Part shown: positions 9,257-19,221 of the stretch, piece by piece | How the letters are laid out: every line of letters begins with the position of its first letter | Numbering within the stretch: position 1 is the first letter of the stretch | Assembly: GCA_020629835.1 (NCBI GenBank) | Contig: JAHDCO010000002.1 | Coordinates: 89,157 to 153,156, forward strand | Direction: 5' to 3' | DNA: 64,000 nt | From: Granulosicoccaceae bacterium | GTDB taxonomy: Bacteria; Pseudomonadota; Gammaproteobacteria; Granulosicoccales; Granulosicoccaceae | The notes under the pieces: generated by a model | Databases searched by the model: none | What the model was told of the DNA's origin: nothing | What the model saw: the letters and a program-made list of their open reading frames with translations, nothing else | Position numbers and translations under genes: made by a program

Positions 9257-10138
9257 ATGGATATTCCGTTCACCAAAATGCATGGGCTTGGCAATGACTT
9301 TATGGTCATAGACAACCGTGCCGGCTCTTACGAATTGCAAGCCGATACCATCCGCCGATGGGCAAATCGATACACCGGTATTGGGTTTGATCAGTTACTG
9401 ATGGTTCAGGAGGCTTCAGTTGATGGAGCGCAGTTTGACTACCGTATTTTTAACGCCGACGGTGGTGAGGTGGAGCATTGTGGCAATGGCGCCCGGTGTT
9501 TCGCGCGCTTTGTCTACGATCGTGGTTTCACGCAAGACACGACGATTCCGGTAAACACCTCTGGCGGGCTTATTACGCTTCGCTTGCTCGACGATGGGGA
9601 TGTAACCGTTGATATGGGGGTACCTGAGTTTGCACCGATGAATATTCCCCTGCAGTCGGAATCCGAACACGCACAGTATGAGCTTTTGTTTAAGAACAAC
9701 GCGCCCATAGCCGCGGCAGGCGGTGTGGTGCAACCCGTTGACGAACGCGCCAGGGCGTATTTCGGTTCGGTGTCACTGGGAAATCCACACGCGGTGTTAT
9801 GGGTTGATGATATCAATACCGCACCGGTTGCAGAGATCGGCACAGCCTTGCAATCCCATAGTGTGTTTCCGGCAGGTGTCAATGTTGGATTTATGCAACG
9901 TTTGTCGGATTCTGAGATCAAGCTGAGAGTCTTTGAGCGCGGTGTGGGTGAAACGCAGGCGTGTGGCACAGGGGCCTGTGCGGCTGTTGCTGTAGGTGTT
10001 CGTCAAGGATTACTGCAACGTCAAGTCAGCGTGACATTGTTAGGCGGCACTTTAAAATTATTGTGGCCTGAAAACAACAAAACCATTGAAATGACCGGAC
10101 CATGTTCTACAGTCTTTGAGGGCCAAACAAGAATGTAA
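9257..10138 (+). CDS. dapF: diaminopimelate epimerase
   Basis: A 293-residue PLP-independent epimerase that converts LL- to meso-diaminopimelate for lysine and peptidoglycan. The two catalytic cysteines are Cys75 in EHCGNGARC and Cys236 in QACGTGACAA. KMHGLGNDFMVID at the N-terminus is canonical. At 293 residues it is slightly longer than the usual 274-280, with the extra length around residues 125-155. It starts on the base after the lysA stop. Confidence 0.97.
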   Translation: MDIPFTKMHGLGNDFMVIDNRAGSYELQADTIRRWANRYTGIGFDQLLMVQEASVDGAQFDYRIFNADGGEVEHCGNGARCFARFVYDRGFTQDTTIPVNTSGGLITLRLLDDGDVTVDMGVPEFAPMNIPLQSESEHAQYELLFKNNAPIAAAGGVVQPVDERARAYFGSVSLGNPHAVLWVDDINTAPVAEIGTALQSHSVFPAGVNVGFMQRLSDSEIKLRVFERGVGETQACGTGACAAVAVGVRQGLLQRQVSVTLLGGTLKLLWPENNKTIEMTGPCSTVFEGQTRM

Positions 10139-10141
10139 GAC

Positions 10142-10945
10142 ATGCAGCTAGAACAACAAGACTCCCCAAAAGCGCTGGACCCTTCTGCGGTACGACAGTT
10201 TTTGACAATGAATCCTGATTTTTTTAATCAGCATTCGGATGTGCTTCCTCGCTTACACATACCGCACGAGTCTGGTGCTGCTGTTTCGTTGATAGAGAAA
10301 CAAGTCAGTGTGCTGCGTTCCAAGTGCAACCGTTTAGAAAGCAGCTTGCGCGACTTGATCAATGTGGCAAGGGAAAACGAACGCTTGCACATGCGCTTAC
10401 ATCGGTTAATACAAGACATCATCTCAGCAGAGTCGTTGGACCGTCTGGTATCAATTAGCCAGGAAAGCCTGATTGAAAACTTCAAAGCCGATGATGTTCG
10501 GTTGTTTTTAACCACGGGGTCCGATGCAACGTCTTCGAGTGATGATCAGCTAGACAGAACCTTAAACGGTAATCACTACTTACTGTCCCCGAACGACCCC
10601 GTTTTCAAAATGTTCGCCAAGAATTTTGAAAATGCAGAAACTTTCTGCGGACCACTGGACGATGAACAGCGAGCTCTGTTGTGTACGGGCTGTGAAACCG
10701 AGTTAGCGTCGGCCGCTGTCATACCGTTGCAATACAACGGGCAACAAGGCGTGTTGATTATGGGTAGCTCTGACGCGTCACGCTTCGCTGCGGGTAAGGG
10801 TGTCATGTTCCTTAATCAACTGGGTGAAGTACTCAGTCGCCGAGTTCAGTCTTTTGGTGCGGTTAATAAAAGCCAACAGGTGGACGCTGTTTCCGAGACC
10901 CAAGCAACAACAGCCGCACCGGCTGGAGATGTTGCGAATGTCTAG
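10142..10945 (+). CDS. DUF484 family protein (GAF-like)
   Basis: A 267-residue cytosolic protein of the DUF484 family, which sits between dapF and xerC in many gammaproteobacteria. The N-terminal part (VRQFLTMNPDFFNQHSDVLPRLHIPHE) is the family signature. A helical, coiled-coil-like stretch (residues 45-90) leads into a GAF-like domain (about 95-235) ending in a strand (GVLIMGSSDASRF). No catalytic residues are recognisable. The last 8 bases overlap xerC. Function is unknown; a tie to chromosome-dimer resolution is only inferred from position. Confidence 0.85.
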   Translation: MQLEQQDSPKALDPSAVRQFLTMNPDFFNQHSDVLPRLHIPHESGAAVSLIEKQVSVLRSKCNRLESSLRDLINVARENERLHMRLHRLIQDIISAESLDRLVSISQESLIENFKADDVRLFLTTGSDATSSSDDQLDRTLNGNHYLLSPNDPVFKMFAKNFENAETFCGPLDDEQRALLCTGCETELASAAVIPLQYNGQQGVLIMGSSDASRFAAGKGVMFLNQLGEVLSRRVQSFGAVNKSQQVDAVSETQATTAAPAGDVANV

Positions 10946-11897
10946 TTTTGAGTTATCCATTGAGTCGTATCTGGAAGAGCTGCGAGTTGCGCGCCGGTGT
11001 TCACCCCACACTGTCAGTAACTATGCCCGTGACCTTAGAGCCGTGGCTCGATCCGCTTCGTTGCGTAGCCTGGATGATTGGAACCAGATAGCTCCTGGGG
11101 ATATTCGCGCCATCATTGCCGAACAACATCGAGAAGGTATATCCGGGCGCAGTTTGGCTCGACGTTTGTCAGCGGTTCGAGGGTTGTATAACTATCTGAT
11201 CAAACTGGGTCGGACCAAGCTCAATCCAGCGCTGGATATTCTGGCACCTAAAGATAAAAAGTCGTTGCCAGCCACGTTAAACCCGGATGAAGTCAATCGA
11301 TTACTGAAGCAGAATCTCAGTGACCCGATGGTCTGTCGTGACTTGGCGATGTTTGAATTGATGTATTCGTCAGGCTTACGTCTGGCTGAGCTGGTAAACC
11401 TGGATCTTGTCGATTTGGATTTAAGTGTTGGGCAGGTCCGGGTGACCGGTAAGGGCGGTAAGACTCGAGACTTACCGGTTGGGAAACCGGCGATTGAAGC
11501 CATTAACAAGTGGTTGGGTTTCAGACGCAGCTTGCCTGGTGCTGATGATACGGCCGTGTTTCTAAGTTCGCGCGGTAAGCGCATTGCACCGCGGACGGTA
11601 CAAATGCGATTAAAAAAGTTGGCCGAAACGCAAGGGTTAAAGCGAGACTGTTACCCCCATATGCTGCGCCATTCATTTGCCAGCCATATGTTAGAAAGCA
11701 GCGGCGACTTGCGGGCGGTGCAAGAGCTTCTTGGCCATGCTGACATCAGTACCACACAGATTTACACGCATCTGGACTTTCAACATTTGGCGCGAGTTTA
11801 TGACGAGTCGCACCCGAGAGCGCAATCGCCTACACGAGCACAAACGCTGGCAGAGGCTCGCGCTTTAGCGGCGGCCTCGGCATCGGACAAAGGTTAA
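10938..11897 (+). CDS. xerC: tyrosine recombinase XerC
   Basis: A 319-residue site-specific recombinase that, with XerD and FtsK, resolves chromosome dimers at dif. The core-binding domain spans about residues 1-95 and the catalytic domain 110-300. The catalytic set is complete: Arg148 (SGLRLAEL), Lys172 (GKGGK), His241 and Arg244 (HMLRH), His267 (LGHADISTTQ) and Tyr276 (YTHLDF). I start at ATG 10938 (GGAGATG lies upstream), overlapping DUF484 by 8 bases; ATG 10929 is an alternative. The gene order marks it as housekeeping XerC, not a mobile-element integrase. Confidence 0.95.
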   Translation: MSSFELSIESYLEELRVARRCSPHTVSNYARDLRAVARSASLRSLDDWNQIAPGDIRAIIAEQHREGISGRSLARRLSAVRGLYNYLIKLGRTKLNPALDILAPKDKKSLPATLNPDEVNRLLKQNLSDPMVCRDLAMFELMYSSGLRLAELVNLDLVDLDLSVGQVRVTGKGGKTRDLPVGKPAIEAINKWLGFRRSLPGADDTAVFLSSRGKRIAPRTVQMRLKKLAETQGLKRDCYPHMLRHSFASHMLESSGDLRAVQELLGHADISTTQIYTHLDFQHLARVYDESHPRAQSPTRAQTLAEARALAAASASDKG

Positions 11898-13387
11898 GCT
11901 TCGCTCAGTACGAACTGGCTGAATAGCCCGTTCGACTGCAGACATTGACCCAGTTTTATGGCTTTACTGCGCTCCTTCTGGCGCGCGGTAAGCCTGTTTC
12001 CGGTTTGAAATCGATACTCGGGTAGCAGCACTGTCTGAGTGACTTTGCCATTGATCCTGCATGCGATGATCAACCCCTCATCTGTTACGCCTTCATCGGC
12101 GTGACTGCGGGAAAGTTGGACTGGTATGACTTGTTTAGACAAGTATTCAACACCAATAAGGACATGGCCGTCATCACTTGACTGCACCCATCGAACCATA
12201 CCCAAAGTTTCCTGATCGTTAAGATTCTGCACGGCGACCAATTCACCGACTTGTGCGGTGCCGATGGCTGGATCAATGGAACGAAAGGCAGCGCCCTGGG
12301 CTGAGTAGTTGATTTGTGTCCATTCATTTTTCAATGAGCGGTTAATGTTGTGTCCAGGTTCTTCATCAATGTTCTGTAGAAGCTGATTGGCGATTTGCTG
12401 GTGGCCAAACGAAAGGTTGACCGTGTTGTAGCCAATACGCCGAGCAAGCCTTCGTCCTCGCTTACCTTGTAGGTCCTGCCTTAGCCGAGTCAGAGTTTGC
12501 CGTTCTAACGTGTCGGCTCCTAATGTACTGGACAGTGTGGTCCGCGTTTTCGCAAGACGCGCATCGAGCGCTTGCACTAAGGGTTCAAACGAAACCCATC
12601 GTATCGTGTTGATATTGACATTACCCAGGTAGCATGCGGCGGCGAGCGGTGCATTACCTTTGGTGAGATCCAACACGCAATCCGTGTCCTTCCAAACATG
12701 AGTTGGCGGGTCTTGGTTGAGGCGGATCTTGTCTACCTGCTCGGCCAAAAATGCCAAGGTCAGGTCCAGTTGACGCGCTCGAACTTGTCGTAAGTCAAGG
12801 TGGCTTAATACCAACACCCCCGCATAATCATTTAGAAATCCTGTCGTACTACTTTCATACGCGTTTCCTTCGTCGTTGGCGAGGTTCAGTAAATCGTTAA
12901 ACTCTGCCACCGCGTATATTTGATTAGCGTCTCGAATGCAGTAGCTCGGTACGCGGCGATACTGCTGCACAGCAGCGGTTGCTTGTTTGAGCAGTGCGGA
13001 CATTGCAGATTTTGCATCGGCCAATCGAGGCGGTGCGTTTTGCGACAGCAGTATCTTCCAGGCGTTGGTTTCTTCTCGCAGCAATTCGTCCAGAAGTGCC
13101 GAGGCGTGCCGGAATTTATCCGCCATTGGTAAGGGCTGCGGAGAAATGGTTTGCACCAGCGAATGGGTTAATGACTCAAGGCTGGCTTCAAACTCGCCCA
13201 GAATCAACCGACGGTTTTCTGCGCCAGTGGTGAGTCGATTACTGTGACGTAACCCACGCAATAACTCCGCCGCATCGTTGGGCTCGGTATCCGGTGATAA
13301 CGCCTCTAACCAGCGTTTCACCGCCTGTTGTTCCTGCGGGAAACTTCCGGTATCGGGTGCCGTTTGTGGAGGGAGTGCTAAGAGCAT
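11894..13387 (-). CDS. conserved hypothetical protein with PilZ-like C-terminal domain
   Basis: A 497-residue soluble protein without signal peptide or membrane segment. The first 340 residues are mostly helical and of unknown fold. The C-terminal part (about 350-470) looks like a PilZ domain: N360-x-S362-x-x-G365 matches the c-di-GMP motif [D/N]xSxxG, followed by VGELVAVQ, LGMVRWV and IGVEYLS strands. An RxxxR pair (312-316 or 313-317) lies farther upstream than normal, so c-di-GMP binding is uncertain. It converges on xerC with a 4-base overlap and is divergent from hslV. Call by motif only. Confidence 0.6.
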   Translation of the reverse strand: MLLALPPQTAPDTGSFPQEQQAVKRWLEALSPDTEPNDAAELLRGLRHSNRLTTGAENRRLILGEFEASLESLTHSLVQTISPQPLPMADKFRHASALLDELLREETNAWKILLSQNAPPRLADAKSAMSALLKQATAAVQQYRRVPSYCIRDANQIYAVAEFNDLLNLANDEGNAYESSTTGFLNDYAGVLVLSHLDLRQVRARQLDLTLAFLAEQVDKIRLNQDPPTHVWKDTDCVLDLTKGNAPLAAACYLGNVNINTIRWVSFEPLVQALDARLAKTRTTLSSTLGADTLERQTLTRLRQDLQGKRGRRLARRIGYNTVNLSFGHQQIANQLLQNIDEEPGHNINRSLKNEWTQINYSAQGAAFRSIDPAIGTAQVGELVAVQNLNDQETLGMVRWVQSSDDGHVLIGVEYLSKQVIPVQLSRSHADEGVTDEGLIIACRINGKVTQTVLLPEYRFQTGNRLTARQKERSKAIKLGQCLQSNGLFSQFVLSEA

Positions 13388-13527
13388 CGGTGGTCGATTG
13401 AGCCTGACGGGAATGAGGCTATCACAGTCCTCTCACACCGGGCTCATAAGTGAGTGGGTACACTGTGGGTTTTGGTGCATCCGGTGGAGTGGTTTAGGTA
13501 CCGCCGGGGCTATTTGCGGAGAGTTAA

Positions 13528-14070
13528 GTGGATCAATACCGAGGCACTACGATCTGTTCAGTGCGCGTGGGTAACACCGTGGTAATGGGCGGTGATGGCC
13601 AGGTGAGCCTGGGCAATGTGGTTATGAAAGGCAACGCACGTAAGGTGCGCAGACTCTATCGAGATCAGGTGATTGCCGGTTTTGCCGGTGGCACCGCTGA
13701 CGCGTTCACCTTATTCGAGCGTTTTGAATCAAAGCTGGAAGCCCACGGTGGTCAGCTGACACGCGCCGCTGTTGAGCTTGCTAAAGATTGGCGAACCGAT
13801 CGAATGCTACGACGCTTAGAGGCTTTATTGGCTGTGGCAGACAAAGACGTGTCGTTACTGATTACCGGTAATGGCGATGTGATTGAACCTGAACACGGAT
13901 TGATTGCCATGGGTTCAGGCGGTGACTACGCCAAAGCAGCCGCCATGGCACTGCTGGATCACACTGAACTGGACGCGGAATCTATCGTTCGATACAGCTT
14001 GGAAACGGCGGCTGGTATCTGCATTTATACCAACAACAATTTATCGATTGAAACGTTAAGTAGCGATTAA
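13528..14070 (+). CDS. hslV: HslV, ATP-dependent protease proteolytic subunit
   Basis: A 180-residue proteasome-beta-like peptidase that assembles as two hexamers capped by HslU. The N-terminal nucleophile is Thr7 in RGTTICSVR, exposed after removal of six residues. The GTG start at 13528 is chosen because GCGGAGAG lies just upstream and no ATG gives the family N-terminus. It precedes hslU by 2 bases. I looked for a sigma32-type heat-shock promoter in 13388-13527 and saw no convincing one. Confidence 0.96.
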   Translation: MDQYRGTTICSVRVGNTVVMGGDGQVSLGNVVMKGNARKVRRLYRDQVIAGFAGGTADAFTLFERFESKLEAHGGQLTRAAVELAKDWRTDRMLRRLEALLAVADKDVSLLITGNGDVIEPEHGLIAMGSGGDYAKAAAMALLDHTELDAESIVRYSLETAAGICIYTNNNLSIETLSSD

Positions 14071-14072
14071 CC

Positions 14073-15401
14073 ATGTCACACATGACCCCCCGAGAGATCG
14101 TCCAAGAGCTGGATAAGCACATCATTGGGCAAAACGCGGCAAAACGTGCCGTGGCCATTGCGTTACGTAACCGTTGGCGTCGACAACAACTCGATGATGA
14201 TTTACGCAATGAAGTAACCCCGAAAAATATCCTGATGATTGGTCCCACCGGCGTGGGTAAAACCGAAATCGCCAGACGCCTGGCCCGTTTAGCTAACGCG
14301 CCGTTCATAAAAGTCGAGGCGACTAAGTTCACCGAAGTTGGGTATGTCGGTCGCGACGTCGAGTCCATCATTCGAGATTTAGTGGACGTGTCATTGAAAG
14401 AGACACGCGAGTACGAGAAACAGCGAGTAAGAAACCGGGCTGAGGACGCAGCAGAAGATCGGGTGCTGGATGTGTTGCTGCCGCAACCCTCCAGTGGTTT
14501 CAACGTAGTGGAAACCGAAGAGAGTGCAACGCGGCAAAAATTTCGAAAAAAATTGCGCGAGGGAGATCTGGACGATACCGAGATTGACATTGAAGTCTCT
14601 GCACAACCTGCCGGTGTGGAGCTGATGACCCCGCCAGGGATGGAGGAGATGTCTCAGCAGCTGCAGGGATTGTTTCAAAACTTGGGTCAAGACCGCACCC
14701 AAAGCAAAAAACTGCGAGTGGCAGACGCCATGAAACTGCTGATTGATGAAGAAGCGTTGAAGTTGGTCAATGAGGAAGAGCTGAAAACCAACGCCCTGAA
14801 GAACGTTGAACAAAATGGAATTGTCTTCATTGATGAGATCGATAAGGTAGCGCGCGGATCTGACAGAGGGCAGGGCGGGGAAGTCTCCCGAGAAGGTGTA
14901 CAGCGCGATTTGCTGCCGCTGGTTGAGGGTTGCACCGTGTCGACTAAGTTCGGCATGGTGAAAACAGACCATATCCTGTTTATTGCCTGCGGAGCCTTCC
15001 ATGTCTCAAAGCCATCGGATCTTATTCCGGAGCTGCAGGGTCGTATGCCCATTCGGGTGGAGCTGCAAGCACTCAACGCGCAGGATTTCGTGCGGATTTT
15101 AAAAGAGCCTAATGCGTCGCTGACTGCTCAGTCGGTGGCCTTGATGGGTACTGAGAACGTCAGCCTGCATTTTACCGACGACGGCCTGGTCCGCATTGCC
15201 GAGGTGGCTTTCCAGGTGAATGAAACCACCGAAAATATTGGTGCGAGGCGTTTACACACGGTTATGGAGCGCCTGCTCGAGACTGCATCTTTCGAGGCGG
15301 CTGACAACAGTGGCGGCTCGGTCACAGTTGATGAAGCCTATGTGAACAGTAACTTAGGGGATCTCGTACAAGACGTTGATCTCAGCCGGTACATCCTCTA
15401 A
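14073..15401 (+). CDS. hslU: HslU, ATPase subunit of HslVU protease
   Basis: A 442-residue AAA+ unfoldase that feeds substrates to HslV. Walker A is GPTGVGKT (residues 57-64) and Walker B is IVFIDEIDK near 250. The inserted I-domain (about 110-230) is present, and the C-terminus VDLSRYIL is the segment that docks into HslV. The start may be ATG 14073 or ATG 14082. The last base of its TAA is the first base of the next gene's ATG. Confidence 0.96.
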   Translation: MSHMTPREIVQELDKHIIGQNAAKRAVAIALRNRWRRQQLDDDLRNEVTPKNILMIGPTGVGKTEIARRLARLANAPFIKVEATKFTEVGYVGRDVESIIRDLVDVSLKETREYEKQRVRNRAEDAAEDRVLDVLLPQPSSGFNVVETEESATRQKFRKKLREGDLDDTEIDIEVSAQPAGVELMTPPGMEEMSQQLQGLFQNLGQDRTQSKKLRVADAMKLLIDEEALKLVNEEELKTNALKNVEQNGIVFIDEIDKVARGSDRGQGGEVSREGVQRDLLPLVEGCTVSTKFGMVKTDHILFIACGAFHVSKPSDLIPELQGRMPIRVELQALNAQDFVRILKEPNASLTAQSVALMGTENVSLHFTDDGLVRIAEVAFQVNETTENIGARRLHTVMERLLETASFEAADNSGGSVTVDEAYVNSNLGDLVQDVDLSRYIL

Positions 15402-15769
15402 TGCCAAGACCCGTAGAAATAAAGCTGCACCAGAAAAGCCGGGTGCTGGAGCTACTCTTCGATGACGGGTTCGCTTGCAATCTCACCTGTGAGTACTTGC
15501 GTGTGATGTCGCCTTCTGCGGAAGTGCAAGGTCATGGTCCTGGGCAGGCGGTATTGCAAAAACACAAAGAAGACGTTGGTATCAATGAAATAACACCAGC
15601 GGGTAACTACGCCATCAAGATCCATTTTGATGATGGCCATGACTCAGGTTTATTTACCTGGGATTACTTACACGAATTAGGCAGTCGTTACGACGACTAC
15701 TGGAAGACGTATCTACAGCAGTTGGCTGATGCAGGTGTCACCCGACGTGCGGATCCTGCGCAAGGTTAG
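15401..15769 (+). CDS. DUF971 domain protein
   Basis: A 122-residue single-domain protein of the DUF971 family (gamma-butyrobetaine hydroxylase N-terminal-like). Visible family features are the IKLHQKSRVLELLFDDG and ITPAGNYAIKIHFDDGHDSGLFTWDYL segments. It shares one base with the hslU stop and is followed 12 bases later by ubiE. The hslU-DUF971-ubiE order is common in gammaproteobacteria. No enzyme activity is established for the stand-alone domain; an iron-sulfur-related role has been proposed for relatives. Confidence 0.88.
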   Translation: MPRPVEIKLHQKSRVLELLFDDGFACNLTCEYLRVMSPSAEVQGHGPGQAVLQKHKEDVGINEITPAGNYAIKIHFDDGHDSGLFTWDYLHELGSRYDDYWKTYLQQLADAGVTRRADPAQG

Positions 15770-15781
15770 GGATGGGGAAGT

Positions 15782-16573
15782 ATGGACAGTAACAATCAAA
15801 ATTCAACCGATGGAAGCGTCGAAGCATCAGCTTCTGGTACGACGCACTTCGGCTATAAGACAGTAGAGGCCGATCAGAAAGCGGGCATGGTTGCCGGTGT
15901 ATTTGATTCTGTTGCGGCGAAGTACGATGTTATGAATGACCTGATGTCGTTTGGCATCCATCGTATTTGGAAGCAACTGACCATCGATCAAAGCGGCGTG
16001 CGTCCGGGCCAGCATGTTTTGGACCTCGCCGGTGGTACCGGAGATCTGGCAATAAAATTGTCCAAACGCGTAGGACCGAGTGGCTCTGTGGTTCTGTCTG
16101 ATATCAATGCGTCCATGTTGTCAGTTGGGCGTGATCGCCTGGTCGATAAAGGCATTGTTGGCAACGTAACCTATTCGCAGGCTAACGCTGAAAGCTTACC
16201 GTTTGCAGATAATTCCTTTCATTGCGTGACTATGGCGTTTGGGCTTCGCAATGTTACAGATAAAGACAAAGCACTGGCCTCTATCTATCGAGTACTGAAA
16301 CCTGGTGGGCGGTTATTGGTATTAGAGTTCTCAAAACCTGTTTTACCGTTGTTGGCCAAAGCTTACGATGCGTATTCATTCTCGGCTCTACCTATGATGG
16401 GCAAGTTAGTGGCTGGTGATGCAGACAGTTATCGATATTTAGCAGAATCTATTCGTATGCACCCTGACCAGGAAACGCTGAAATCCATGATGGAGGCCGT
16501 GGGCTTTGAGAACGCGAGTTATCAAAATTTTACGGGTGGTGTGGTGGCGTTGCACAAAGGGTTTAAATATTAA
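15782..16573 (+). CDS. ubiE: UbiE, demethylubiquinone/demethylmenaquinone methyltransferase
   Basis: A 263-residue SAM-dependent C-methyltransferase of ubiquinone synthesis. The SAM-binding motif I reads [12 protein letters not shown], the N-terminal substrate region FGYKTV...[25 protein letters not shown] is diagnostic, and [12 protein letters not shown] ends the protein as in the family. The first 20 residues are a polar, Ser-rich extension. It opens the ubiEJB block, in which UbiJ and UbiB serve the same pathway. Confidence 0.96.
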   Translation: MDSNNQNSTDGSVEASASGTTHFGYKTVEADQKAGMVAGVFDSVAAKYDVMNDLMSFGIHRIWKQLTIDQSGVRPGQHVLDLAGGTGDLAIKLSKRVGPSGSVVLSDINASMLSVGRDRLVDKGIVGNVTYSQANAESLPFADNSFHCVTMAFGLRNVTDKDKALASIYRVLKPGGRLLVLEFSKPVLPLLAKAYDAYSFSALPMMGKLVAGDADSYRYLAESIRMHPDQETLKSMMEAVGFENASYQNFTGGVVALHKGFKY

Positions 16574-16576
16574 GTT

Positions 16577-17212
16577 ATGGCTTTTCCTGCTCCTCTTTTG
16601 CTTCCGGTTTTGCTGCCCGCAGAAGGATTAATCAATGCCGCTTTATCGGTTGATGATATAAGCCGTGATCGGTTGGGTGAGCTGAACGATAAGGTTATCG
16701 CTATTCAGGAAACCACATTATCGATTAGCGTTGCCGTCGCCATCGTTTCAAACCGCGTACAGCTTTTAAATGAGTTTGATGGGGAGGCAGATGTAACCTT
16801 GCGCGGTGATTATTCCTCCTTACTCGGACTCGTTAAATCGTCTGATGCGCTGTACGGTTCTAAGATTCGGATAGAGGGTGAGCTGGGTGTTGCAGAAACA
16901 CTGCGCAGCATTGTAGGTCAGTTGGATGTTGACTTTGAAAGTTTGTTAAGTCCCGCTATTGGTGGTTCCGCGGCTCATGTCGCCGGCCGGTTTTTCGATC
17001 AATCGGCACAGTGGTTCATGCGAACGGTCGAAAGCACCCGACTCAATACCAAAGAGTACTTACAAGAGGAAACCAACACGTTGGTGCAACCCTCTGCCGT
17101 ACGCGATCTAAAAGATGGGGTAGCTGATGTCAAAGAGGCGGTTGATCGAGTGGAGGCGCGAATACGACGTCTTGAACGTAGCGCAAAAGTGAAGCCGGAT
17201 AACCCTAAATGA
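16577..17212 (+). CDS. ubiJ: UbiJ, ubiquinone biosynthesis accessory factor (SCP2 domain)
   Basis: A 211-residue protein with an N-terminal SCP2-like lipid-binding domain (about 15-115) and a C-terminal coiled coil (about 170-205, DLKDGVADVKEAVDRVEARIRRLE). UbiJ binds the hydrophobic quinone precursors in the Ubi complex together with UbiK. It lies between ubiE and ubiB and overlaps ubiB by ATGA. Sequence conservation of the family is low; context carries much of the call. Confidence 0.9.
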   Translation: MAFPAPLLLPVLLPAEGLINAALSVDDISRDRLGELNDKVIAIQETTLSISVAVAIVSNRVQLLNEFDGEADVTLRGDYSSLLGLVKSSDALYGSKIRIEGELGVAETLRSIVGQLDVDFESLLSPAIGGSAAHVAGRFFDQSAQWFMRTVESTRLNTKEYLQEETNTLVQPSAVRDLKDGVADVKEAVDRVEARIRRLERSAKVKPDNPK

Positions 17213-18849
17213 TTACCAGCATTGGTCGCATGTTGCGTATTCAGCGTGTCTTTGTAAAGTACGGCTTAGATGACCTGTTTTTAAAAGGCACCAGAGCAAA
17301 CGTGCTGCGGTATGTGTTTTATTTATCGCCTACTCGTTGGACAAATGACGATTATCGCAGCCGCGCCAGAGGTGAGCGCCTGCGGTTAGCGTTGGAAGAA
17401 TTGGGCCCTGTTTTTGTTAAGTTAGGTCAGGTGTTATCCACTCGTCGGGATCTACTACCCGATGACATTTATCAAGAGCTTGCATTACTGCAAGACAAAG
17501 TCAAACCGTTCGACGGTGCAGAGGCAAAGGCCGTTGTTGAGAATGCCCTCGGCGACAGCACCGAGGCGATTTTTGAATCCTTTGATACAGAGCCTATGGC
17601 TTCTGCGTCGATAGCCCAAGTGCACCCGGCGGTATTAAAGAGCGGTGAAGACGTGGTTGTTAAAGTGCTGCGTCCTGGCATTGCGGAACTGATTGATCGT
17701 GATGTCGCGTTGATGTACACCATGGCAGGGTTCGCCGAAAAAATCCTGCCTGATGGTCGGCGTTTGAAACCTAGAGAAGTGGTCAGTGAATACGACAGAA
17801 CGATTCACGATGAATTGGATCTGGTGTTAGAGGGTACGAATGCCACGGTACTCAAAAACAACTTTAAGACATTCGATACCCTGTATATCCCGACTGTGCA
17901 TTGGGAATACACACGCTCTAACGTTATTACGTTAGAACGAATTTATGGCATTTCTATCCGTGATGTAGACGCCATGCATGCAATCAACATGGATATGCGA
18001 AAGTTGGCAGAGCATGCTGTAGAGATTTTTTACACCCAGGTGTTCCACCATAATTTCTTTCATGCCGATATGCATCCGGGTAATATTTTTGTGTCTGCAG
18101 AAAACCCGTCGCATCCACAGTTCATCGCGGTTGATTTTGGCATCGTTGGCTCACTGACCGAAGAAGACCAACGTTATATTGGCGAAAACATGCTGGCGTT
18201 CTTCAATCGTGACTACCGCCGCGTGGCGCAGTTACATGTTGATTCAGGCTGGGTTCCGAAAGACACACGCGTCAGTGAATTTGAATCGGCGATCCGTGCG
18301 GTGTGTGAACCTATTTTCGATAAGCCTCTAGCAGAGATCTCCTTCGGACAGGTGTTAATGCAGTTGTTTCAAACGGCTCGGCGTTTCGAAATGGAAGTTC
18401 AGCCGCAACTTGTGCTGCTGCAAAAGACCCTGTTAAATATCGAAGGGCTGGGGCGGCAGCTATACCCTGAGCTAGATCTTTGGGAAACGGGCAAGCCATT
18501 CTTAACCGATTGGATGCTCAAACGTAACGACCCAAAAGTCATGGCAAAACGTTTACTGGGCGCGGTGCCTGATGCCATCAAACTGCTACCGGATATGCCT
18601 CAACTGGTGCATGGCTTTTTGGCTCAGCAGGGCGAGGGTGGCCAGAGACGTCATGATGCTGAATTGGCGCTGGCCGCACGCGGAAACAAAGCGACGCGTC
18701 AAACCATCGTTGGTGGCAGTGTCACTGTGGCGTCAGCGGCACTCAGCGCCGGTTGGATGGCTGCCTCCGGGACTGCAGGGCTGCCCTTCCTGGGACTGTT
18801 AGGGCTGGCTGGCGGCGGTATCCTGCTGGTTCGTGGGTTATGGCAATGA
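17209..18849 (+). CDS. ubiB: UbiB, atypical kinase-like ubiquinone biosynthesis protein
   Basis: A 546-residue membrane-anchored protein of the ABC1/ADCK/UbiB family. The family-specific KxGQ motif (KLGQ, residues 71-74) in GPVFVKLGQ is present, as are the alanine-rich loop (ASIAQVH), the catalytic-loop-like HADMHPGN and VDFGIVG (the metal-binding DFG). Two hydrophobic segments at about 500-545 anchor it to the inner membrane. ATPase activity supports ubiquinone assembly in the family. It ends the hslVU-ubiEJB run. Confidence 0.95.
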   Translation: MITSIGRMLRIQRVFVKYGLDDLFLKGTRANVLRYVFYLSPTRWTNDDYRSRARGERLRLALEELGPVFVKLGQVLSTRRDLLPDDIYQELALLQDKVKPFDGAEAKAVVENALGDSTEAIFESFDTEPMASASIAQVHPAVLKSGEDVVVKVLRPGIAELIDRDVALMYTMAGFAEKILPDGRRLKPREVVSEYDRTIHDELDLVLEGTNATVLKNNFKTFDTLYIPTVHWEYTRSNVITLERIYGISIRDVDAMHAINMDMRKLAEHAVEIFYTQVFHHNFFHADMHPGNIFVSAENPSHPQFIAVDFGIVGSLTEEDQRYIGENMLAFFNRDYRRVAQLHVDSGWVPKDTRVSEFESAIRAVCEPIFDKPLAEISFGQVLMQLFQTARRFEMEVQPQLVLLQKTLLNIEGLGRQLYPELDLWETGKPFLTDWMLKRNDPKVMAKRLLGAVPDAIKLLPDMPQLVHGFLAQQGEGGQRRHDAELALAARGNKATRQTIVGGSVTVASAALSAGWMAASGTAGLPFLGLLGLAGGGILLVRGLWQ

Positions 18850-18895
18850 GTTTGCATAAGTGAGGTCACCATAAACTCATTTATCGACGTACCCC

Positions 18896-19204
18896 ATGCA
18901 ACAACTCATGTCAGAACCGCTCTGGGACGAGGGTTTGTCCTCGTTTTTGTACGGTGAATACGCCAAACGTGAAGCGCCATTAACTCTGGAAGATTTACGT
19001 GGCTTTGCAAACGAAAACGCCGTACGCATTGGCGATATCCTGGAAACCCTGTTTCTGATGAGTATCTACGGTGAGTGGAAATACACTGACGCCAGCGGTG
19101 CGGAGCAGGAGCTGGACGAAGAAGCCTTGAATGAGTTGTATGCAAAGGGCCGACTGACAGATAAAGATCTGGAAGCATTCTCGGGCATCTGGCAACCTGT
19201 CTGA
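18896..19204 (+). CDS. hypothetical protein (102 aa, acidic)
   Basis: A 102-residue, strongly acidic, soluble protein that I do not recognise. It is mostly helical, without cysteines or signal peptide; its middle reads DILETLFLMSIYGEW. Codon use looks like the neighbours. It begins 46 bases after ubiB and ends 80 bases before uvrD. The start is uncertain: ATG 18896 and ATG 18908 are both in frame and neither has a clear ribosome site. Confidence 0.6.
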   Translation: MQQLMSEPLWDEGLSSFLYGEYAKREAPLTLEDLRGFANENAVRIGDILETLFLMSIYGEWKYTDASGAEQELDEEALNELYAKGRLTDKDLEAFSGIWQPV

Positions 19205-19221
19205 TTACGTTGCCGATTACG

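Noticed and set aside
10938..11897. Mobile-element integrase
   Set aside because: The tyrosine recombinase sits in the conserved dapF-DUF484-xerC order and has no attachment repeats or other mobile genes around it.
12920..13247. Several plus-strand open frames opposite the PilZ-like gene
   Set aside because: They overlap one another in different frames, have no ribosome sites, and are antisense shadows of a clear coding sequence.
13388..13527. Heat-shock promoter before hslV
   Set aside because: No CTTGAA-type -35 with a matching CCCAT-type -10 at the right spacing was found.
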